This document shows, in pieces, positions 13,751 to 17,783 of a stretch of DNA of 17,783 nucleotides. The notes beneath the pieces are model-generated. The model searched no databases, was not told where the DNA came from, and worked only from the letters and a program-made list of their open reading frames with translations. The stretch lies in the NCBI GenBank assembly GCA_023436825.1, contig JAEZHS010000044.1, forward strand, positions 1-17,783, read 5' to 3'. This DNA is from Pseudomonadota bacterium. Its GTDB lineage: Bacteria > Pseudomonadota > Alphaproteobacteria > Reyranellales > Reyranellaceae. The translations under genes were made by a program, and so were the position numbers. How positions within the stretch are numbered: the stretch's first letter is position 1; the number at the start of each line of letters is the position of its first letter.

Positions 13751-14915
13751 GCACCGATTGTCCCATAGCCGTCGCGACACTGCCAACGGCCGGGTGTATC
13801 GTGCGGGACCGCCATTCCGCAGGGAGAAGGATATGTCCGTGACCAGCAACAGCCCGACTCCCAACAGCCTGGGCGAAGGTCTGAAGGCGCTGCATGCCAA
13901 ATGGGGTTGGATCGTGGCGCTCGGCATCATCTTCATGATCGCCGGCGTGATCGCGCGCGGCAGCGTCGTGATGGCCACCGTCTCGGCGATCTACGTCATC
14001 GGCATCATGATGATCATGGCCGGCGTGACCGAGATCATCACCGCCTTCAACGTGAAGGACTGGGGCCGCTTCGCGCTCTGGATGCTGCTCGGCCTGCTCT
14101 ATGTCGCAGCCGGCGTCATCTGCTTCTTTCGGCCATTCGAGGCCGCAGCCATCGTCACCCTGATGCTGGGCATCGCGCTGGTGATCGGCGGCATCGTGCG
14201 CGGCTTCCTGGCCTGGAGCGTGCGCGAGGCCGGTAAGCCGTGGGGGTGGGTCGCCGTCTCGGCCCTGATCACCCTGCTGCTGGGCCTCATCATCATCGCC
14301 AAATGGCCCTACTCCAGCGCCTACACGCTCGGCATCTTCCTCGGCATCGACCTCATATTCATCGGCTCGAGCTGGCTGGGCATCGGCCTCGCCCTGAAGA
14401 AGCGCGCCGCCTGAGCCCAAGGCGGCGTCCAGCCGCAGCTCTGCCAGGCGTTCTCTGCGGAACTCTTCGAGGACCCGCTCCTCGGCGTCCAGCTCGTCGA
14501 AGAAGCCACCTTTGCCACCGGCGCCGTCGTCCGGCCCGGCCGCGCGCTTCTCCGACCAGTTGCCGGGCTGCCGGTTGCGCAGCCAGAAGATACAGGCCCG
14601 TACATCGGGCGGATAGTGCACGACGTTCTTGAGCGTCCGCTCCTTGCCGTCATGCAGCACCGTGCGCTCGACTGTGCGGTCATAGCCCACCGCCCGCTCG
14701 TAGAGGCTGCGCGCCACCTGCGCATCGGCCGCCACCTTGCCGGCGCGTACCGCGGCGGCGAAGGCGGGATGGCTGGCGATCCAGTTGTCGATGGTGCGCG
14801 GCGCGACCTCGAAGAAGTCCGCCAGCTCGGCATTCGTCGCGCCCAGCAGGCAGTAGTTGTGGGCGAGCTCGCAGAATTCGCGGCGGTAGGCGGTGGGACG
14901 TCCGGCGGAGGGCAT
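13743..14915 (-). CDS. Phage terminase small-subunit-like HTH protein, own stop codon missing
   Basis: Residues 1 to about 165 (14420-14915) look like a phage terminase small subunit or related DNA-recognition protein: GRPTAYRREFCELAHNYCLLG, an HTH-like ATNAELADFFEVAPRTIDNWI, then AVRAGKVAADAQVARSLYERAVGYD and YPPDVRACIFWLRNRQPGNW. The DNA packaging role is known for the family only. From residue 167 the frame enters the antisense of the HdeD gene and meets no stop until 13743. That 223-residue tail is low in hydrophobics and rich in Asp, His and Ala, as expected of shadow translation. The gene has therefore probably lost its 3' end, or makes a tailed product. No other phage gene is visible. 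ATG 14915 has no Shine-Dalgarno sequence. Confidence 0.5.
   Translation of the reverse strand: MPSAGRPTAYRREFCELAHNYCLLGATNAELADFFEVAPRTIDNWIASHPAFAAAVRAGKVAADAQVARSLYERAVGYDRTVERTVLHDGKERTLKNVVHYPPDVRACIFWLRNRQPGNWSEKRAAGPDDGAGGKGGFFDELDAEERVLEEFRRERLAELRLDAALGSGGALLQGEADAQPARADEYEVDAEEDAERVGAGVGPFGDDDEAQQQGDQGRDGDPPPRLTGLAHAPGQEAAHDAADHQRDAQHQGDDGCGLEWPKEADDAGCDIEQAEQHPEREAAPVLHVEGGDDLGHAGHDHHDADDVDRRDGGHHDAAARDHAGDHEDDAERHDPTPFGMQRLQTFAQAVGSRAVAGHGHILLPAEWRSRTIHPAVGSVATAMGQSVHD
13757..13786 (-). promoter_or_regulatory. Possible promoter of the Nudix gene
   Basis: On the minus strand, TTGGCA (13781-13786) and GACAAT (13757-13762) are 18 bases apart, matching consensus at 5/6 and 4/6. The transcript would begin at or next to ATG 13750, implying a very short leader. 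Confidence 0.35.
13833..14414 (+). CDS. HdeD-family membrane protein (DUF308)
   Basis: A 193-residue protein with six hydrophobic segments at about 24-42, 45-65, 79-98, 103-125, 136-156 and 163-187. Internal similarity between the Gly- and Ile-rich helix pairs (GIIFMIAGVIARGS, GLLYVAAGVICFFRP, LITLLLGLIIIAKWP) is the pattern of HdeD/DUF308 proteins. E. coli HdeD is linked to acid resistance; the role here is untested. ATG 13833 has the ribosome-binding site GGGAGAAGG. It is divergent from the Nudix gene with 82 bases between. The whole gene is overlapped on the other strand by the open tail of the terminase-like frame. Confidence 0.9.
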   Translation: MSVTSNSPTPNSLGEGLKALHAKWGWIVALGIIFMIAGVIARGSVVMATVSAIYVIGIMMIMAGVTEIITAFNVKDWGRFALWMLLGLLYVAAGVICFFRPFEAAAIVTLMLGIALVIGGIVRGFLAWSVREAGKPWGWVAVSALITLLLGLIIIAKWPYSSAYTLGIFLGIDLIFIGSSWLGIGLALKKRAA

Positions 14916-14933
14916 AACTGAATATAACTGAAG
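14914..14933. repeat. Tandem 10-bp direct repeat at the terminase-like gene start
   Basis: ATAACTGAAT (14914-14923) is followed directly by ATAACTGAAG (14924-14933). The spacing is one helical turn, and the pair covers the start codon and the presumed -10 box, so it may be an autoregulatory binding site. Confidence 0.6.
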
Positions 14934-14949
14934 TCACATCTAAAAACAA
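14922..14949 (-). promoter_or_regulatory. Possible promoter of the terminase-like gene
   Basis: On the minus strand, TTGTTT (14944-14949) and TTATAT (14922-14927) are 16 bases apart in an AT-rich island. The start site would be at or within a few bases of ATG 14915, which explains the missing ribosome-binding site if the mRNA is leaderless. Confidence 0.35.
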
Positions 14950-15202
14950 CAGGCAAGATGATTTTTGCGTACCGTAGAGGGCTCATTGCCAGGAGAGCGC
15001 ACTTCAGCGGCGCGGCAAAAGTGCTGGCAGTGCCAGCAAGATCGAGTGGCGCGCCAGGCGGCCGGGCTGGCGCAGCGCCAGGCCTGGATGCCGAGGTGGT
15101 CGAACCTGGTTCCGGCAAAGATTCCCTGGAAGGCCGGCAACTCCTGCGCCTCCGGACGGTTTATCAGGAGTAGCCCGATCGTGCCTCGTTTGTGAGGGAA
15201 TT
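14950..15202. other. Intergenic stretch without a convincing gene
   Basis: Several short frames cross this region but none has a ribosome-binding site or recognisable domain. One TTG-started frame (14965-15195, plus) encodes a 76-residue Arg/Gln/Ala-rich peptide with a CWQC pair, and could be a gene remnant. Short repeated CCAGGC and GCCAG words occur around 15030-15090. The promoter for the secreted protein presumably lies near 15150-15190, but I cannot place it. Confidence 0.35.
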
Positions 15203-15550
15203 ATGTCTTTGCGAGCCAATTTCGGGACTTGCCTCATCGCCGCCGTACTGTTTGGCGCGGCCGGATCGGCCAGCGCCCAATCCCCGGCAACGTCCCCGTC
15301 GATCGCGCGGGCCAGCGCGGCCGTCAGCGGATCGGATGCCTGCGTCCACTACGTCGAGGGACAGGCGATGGTGGTGCGTTGCGCGATCGCCCGGCCGCAG
15401 ATGCTCTCGGACCACGGTACGTCGGTCGGCGAGCCGTACGACGTGCAGGGCAACCCGGTGGACCGCCACGGCGACGTCGTCGCGGTGCCGGAGACCCGCG
15501 GGCAAGCCACTCGCGAAGTATTCGCCAGGGATCGACAGACGCTTCAATAG
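15203..15550 (+). CDS. Small secreted protein of unknown function
   Basis: A 115-residue protein with a clear Sec signal peptide: MSLRANFG, a hydrophobic TCLIAAVLFGAAG core, then SASA-Q as the likely cleavage site near residue 25. The mature part is about 90 residues with two cysteines (SDACVHY and VVRCAIA), so one periplasmic disulfide is possible. I do not recognise a family. ATG 15203 has GAGGGAATT as its ribosome-binding site. It converges on the deaminase-domain gene with 24 bases between the stops. It could be an envelope protein or a periplasmic partner of that neighbour; nothing in the sequence proves either. Confidence 0.75.
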   Translation: MSLRANFGTCLIAAVLFGAAGSASAQSPATSPSIARASAAVSGSDACVHYVEGQAMVVRCAIARPQMLSDHGTSVGEPYDVQGNPVDRHGDVVAVPETRGQATREVFARDRQTLQ

Positions 15551-15574
15551 AGATCGCAACGACGTGGCGCGCCG

Positions 15575-16750
15575 TCAAAGCGTGAAATAATAGGTCTGGC
15601 GGCGGTTGGTGATTCGCGCCCTGTGGAAGAGCGCCGACCAGAAGCCGTAGCCCGGCTGGAACAACGGCCACTCGATCGGCGTCTCGCCCTGAAGCACCAC
15701 GGTGTAGTAGGAGACGCTTGCCTTGATCTGGGCGGGCCCGAAATCGGTATCCACCCATTCGGTATCCACGTCGACACGCAGCCTCACCTCGCGTCCCGCA
15801 GCCTTCTCCCGATCGATCTCCGCCTTGCGCGCCATGATCGCCACGTTGAACCGATCGACGGAGGCTTCGATCGCCTTCACGACCATGGCCTGCGCTTCCG
15901 CCGTCCACTTGTCGTTCAGATAGTTCTTGGCGAACCACTGCTTGATCAGGGGGACCGAGAGGACCCAGGCCGCCGTCAATACGCCGCCGACCATCGGTCC
16001 GACGAGGCCACCGCCACCGCCGCCTATCTCGCCGCCCGCCGTGGGCACGGGCCGGCCCGCGCTGCTGCCGGCCCGGGTCACCGACCCACGCTGGGGCACG
16101 GTGACCTGGCCGGCCGCGGTGGTCACCGGCGTGCCCACGCTGCTGTTGGCCGGCGTCACCGAGCCGCGCTGCGCCACCTCGATCTCGCCGCCGGCAGTGG
16201 TCGCCGGCCTCGCCGGACCGCCACCGGCCGGAAGCACCGATCCGCGTTGCGGCACGTTGATTTCGCCCACGACCCCGCCTTCCGCCACGAACAACGACTG
16301 GGTCACCGTCACGCCGCGCGTTATCCTCGCACAATGCTCGCAGCGCGGCGCCGTCGTCATGGCGCGATTCCCTCTCAGCCACACATTGTGCAGTTCGAAG
16401 ATGCCGAGATCCTGCTCGACCAGCTTGCGGCCCAATACCTTCTCGCGCTCGAGGATCGCGGGGTTGAGGGCATTGACCTCCGAGTGGCCGGCGCCGCGTG
16501 CCTGGGCATCGGTCCTGACGACAACGACTTCGCCCTGCCAGATCCGCGCGTGCTGCTCGAGGGTGGCTTTGTACAAGGTGTCGGCGAGCTTCTGCGGCAC
16601 GCCCTCGTTGAACCCGATATAGAGTTTGCCCGTCAGTGTGTTGCGCACCACAGTCAGGACCGGCCCGGGGCCGATCCTTCCGGTTTCCGGCAGTACCGGC
16701 AAGGTGAGCCGGGCAATTCTCGCGGCGACGACATCCAGCGGATCGGCCAT
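15575..16750 (-). CDS. Multidomain protein: YwqJ-like deaminase, 26-residue repeats, membrane segment, unknown C-terminal domain
   Basis: A 391-residue protein. Residues about 30-155 look like a zinc-dependent deaminase fold: VLTVVRNTLTGKLYIGFN strands, then GHSEVNAL (His89, Glu91), then APRCEHCARI (Cys137, Cys140). This HxE plus CxxC pattern is that of YwqJ/polymorphic-toxin deaminases. Residues 162-239 are three 26-residue repeats with a V-x-QRGSV core, followed by a Gly run and a hydrophobic stretch (249-274: LVGPMVGGVLTAAWVLSV) that could span or insert into a membrane. Residues 280-391 form a mixed helix/strand region, ending in aromatic-rich FQPGYGFWSALF, that I do not recognise. ATG 16750 has a GAGGA site; an upstream start would add a Cys-rich tail unlike protein. 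There is no signal peptide. Toxin activity is inferred from fold only. Confidence 0.75.
   Translation of the reverse strand: MADPLDVVAARIARLTLPVLPETGRIGPGPVLTVVRNTLTGKLYIGFNEGVPQKLADTLYKATLEQHARIWQGEVVVVRTDAQARGAGHSEVNALNPAILEREKVLGRKLVEQDLGIFELHNVWLRGNRAMTTAPRCEHCARITRGVTVTQSLFVAEGGVVGEINVPQRGSVLPAGGGPARPATTAGGEIEVAQRGSVTPANSSVGTPVTTAAGQVTVPQRGSVTRAGSSAGRPVPTAGGEIGGGGGGLVGPMVGGVLTAAWVLSVPLIKQWFAKNYLNDKWTAEAQAMVVKAIEASVDRFNVAIMARKAEIDREKAAGREVRLRVDVDTEWVDTDFGPAQIKASVSYYTVVLQGETPIEWPLFQPGYGFWSALFHRARITNRRQTYYFTL
16034..16267 (-). repeat. Three tandem 78-bp coding repeats
   Basis: These encode residues 162-239 of the deaminase-domain protein as three units of exactly 26 codons. Consensus unit: G-E-I-x-V-P-Q-R-G-S-V-T-P-A, then S/G-rich residues, then P-V-T-T-A-G. 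A partial fourth unit begins GEIG. The units differ by many substitutions, so the expansion is not recent. Confidence 0.85.
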
Positions 16751-16923
16751 CGTGGAGTCCTCATATGAAAAGCATGGAATGATTCGGCCGACCGCTTCTG
16801 AGACAAGGACGGCAAACGGAATGTGGCAAAGCACACCGAGCCACGTTCGGTCACAGCAGGATCGCGCAGTACAGTTGCACTGAGGCTTCAACTTCAACTG
16901 TCGACAAAGGGGAGCCCTTCGAG
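16751..16923. promoter_or_regulatory. Divergent promoter region, deaminase-domain gene and atypical SDR
   Basis: These 173 bases lie between two divergent starts. Near the SDR side, CAGTTG (16873-16878) faces CAACTG about 17 bases later, with a CTTCAA direct repeat inside. Near the other start, the AT-rich GCTTTTCATATG (minus strand) may hold a -10 box. No confident promoter pair can be assigned. Confidence 0.3.
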
Positions 16924-17783
16924 ATGGTCGAGACTTCCGGAGGAAAGAACAAAGGCAAGCCGGTTGCCGTGGTGATCGGCGCCACGTCGAAATGGCAATC
17001 GGACGGCCGCAACACGCGACTGATCCACGGCAAGGCGGTGGACGACAGCACGCTCCCCGTCGGTGTGCGCTGGGGCGTCGGCGGCGCCATCGCCCAGAAG
17101 TTCGCCGCCGAGGGGTTCTTCGTCGTGCTGACGACGCGCAAGGCGCCGAATGCGTCGGGCCTGATGGCGGCCATCAAGGACCAGGGCGGCGCCTGCATGA
17201 TCGTCGAGCTCGACGTCTCGCGGCAGGAATCGATCGCCGCCGCCTTCGCCGCTGTCCGCAGCGAGGCCGGCGAGCCCGAGGTCGTGGTCTACAATGCGGG
17301 TTATCTCGAAGGCCGCGACCTGCCGCCGGAAAAGGAGCTGCTCGAACACATCCCGGTCGAAATGTTCGACACCGCCCACCATATCGCGAGCCGCGGCCCG
17401 TTCCTGGTCGCCAAGGAGATCCTGCCCGCCATGCGCCGACGCGGCACGGGCTCTTTCTTCTTTTCCAACAATGCGAGCTCGCTGCGCGGACGCAAGCGCA
17501 TGACCGGCCAGTCGCTCTACTATCCGCGCGTCATGATGCGCACGCTGGCGCAGGTCCTGACCGAGGAATATTCCGAGCATGGCGTGCACGTCGCCAACGT
17601 GGTGATCGACGGCACCATCGATTCGCCCGGCACCCACGCCCTGCCGCGCATCCGGCAGAACCCCGACCTGGCGATCAACCCGGTGAAGATCGCCGATGCG
17701 TTCTACTACCTGCATACCCAGGACCGCTCGTGCTGGACGCACGAGCTGCAGCTCACGCCGTTCTCGACCAAGCCGAGCTATTA
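16924..17783 (+). CDS. Atypical short-chain dehydrogenase/reductase (last base of stop outside window)
   Basis: A 286-residue Rossmann protein that ends exactly at the window edge: the last two bases, TA, are probably the start of a stop codon. The first strand VAVVIGATSK (14-23) leads into a nucleotide-binding loop whose second half, GVGGAIAQKF, comes only at 51-60, so 27 residues are inserted inside TGxxxGxG. VVLTTR follows as strand 2, then LDVS, NAG (124-126) and FFFSNNASS. At the active site it has YYPRV rather than YxxxK. I recall this interrupted loop as a conserved trait of an uncharacterised SDR group, so it is probably not damage. ATG 16924 follows AGGGGAG. The substrate is unknown; divergent placement hints at shared control with the deaminase-domain gene. 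Confidence 0.82.
   Translation, partial: MVETSGGKNKGKPVAVVIGATSKWQSDGRNTRLIHGKAVDDSTLPVGVRWGVGGAIAQKFAAEGFFVVLTTRKAPNASGLMAAIKDQGGACMIVELDVSRQESIAAAFAAVRSEAGEPEVVVYNAGYLEGRDLPPEKELLEHIPVEMFDTAHHIASRGPFLVAKEILPAMRRRGTGSFFFSNNASSLRGRKRMTGQSLYYPRVMMRTLAQVLTEEYSEHGVHVANVVIDGTIDSPGTHALPRIRQNPDLAINPVKIADAFYYLHTQDRSCWTHELQLTPFSTKPSY

Noticed and set aside
14965..15195. Short TTG-started frame with a CWQC motif
   Set aside because: There is no ribosome-binding site, domain or coding bias, and both neighbouring frames are equally open. A gene remnant is possible but unsupported.
16034..16267. CRISPR-like spacing of the 78-bp repeats
   Set aside because: The units are contiguous, in frame and within a protein, with no unique spacers.
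15324..16382. A 352-residue minus-strand frame overlapping the deaminase-domain gene
   Set aside because: It is an alternative frame of the real gene, dominated by Arg and Gly from the 78-bp repeats, and runs on past both neighbouring stops.
16894..17742. A 282-residue minus-strand frame opposite the last SDR
   Set aside because: The plus strand encodes a recognisable Rossmann protein; the minus product lacks any domain and overlaps the promoter region.

Overview
The window is GC-rich, tightly packed bacterial DNA with alphaproteobacterial character. The evidence is the strong third-position G/C bias, GTG/TTG starts, an HdeD-type membrane protein, DUF2231 and DUF2000 proteins, and palindromic intergenic repeats. 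A soil or water Rhodospirillales or rhizobia-like organism such as Reyranella is my best guess, at low confidence. No rRNA, tRNA, CRISPR array or complete insertion sequence is visible.

Layout, left to right. (1) 1-2485, plus strand: the tail of a palindromic repeat, a promoter, then a tightly coupled cassette of ArsR regulator, AHSA1/SRPBCC protein, DUF4440/NTF2-like protein and MFS transporter. (2) 2469-3728: a divergent DUF2000/AraC-regulator pair. (3) 3781-6532, plus strand: DUF2231 membrane protein, GH15 glucosidase/trehalase-like enzyme and a four-helix membrane protein; the GH15 start is problematic. (4) 6529-7758, minus: an FAD-dependent monooxygenase with a palindrome over its promoter. 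(5) 7785-12711, minus: a five-gene CoA-metabolism operon, transcribed as HMG-CoA-synthase-like/DUF35 fusion, thiolase, non-catalytic-type MaoC, catalytic-type MaoC, SDR, then a terminator. It supplies hydration, 3-hydroxyacyl oxidation and thiolysis. A Nudix hydrolase lies just upstream on the same strand. (6) 13833-14915: an HdeD protein, and convergent to it a lone phage-terminase-small-subunit-like HTH gene with no stop codon of its own. (7) 15203-16750: a small secreted protein, convergent with a multidomain protein carrying a YwqJ-like deaminase domain, 26-residue repeats, a membrane-like segment and a C-terminal domain of unknown type. (8) 16924 to the edge: an atypical SDR whose final base falls outside the window.

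The most interesting points are these. The deaminase-repeat-membrane protein (15575-16750) has an architecture I do not recognise. The HMGCS-like protein appears to have lost all three catalytic residues (Cys to Gln, His to Pro, Asn to Asp) while keeping its thiolase and DUF35 partners. A cloverleaf-shaped intergenic repeat family has four copies here. Palindromic elements of three unrelated types fill every long gap of the CoA operon. The terminal SDR has a 27-residue insertion inside its nucleotide-binding loop and no YxxxK.
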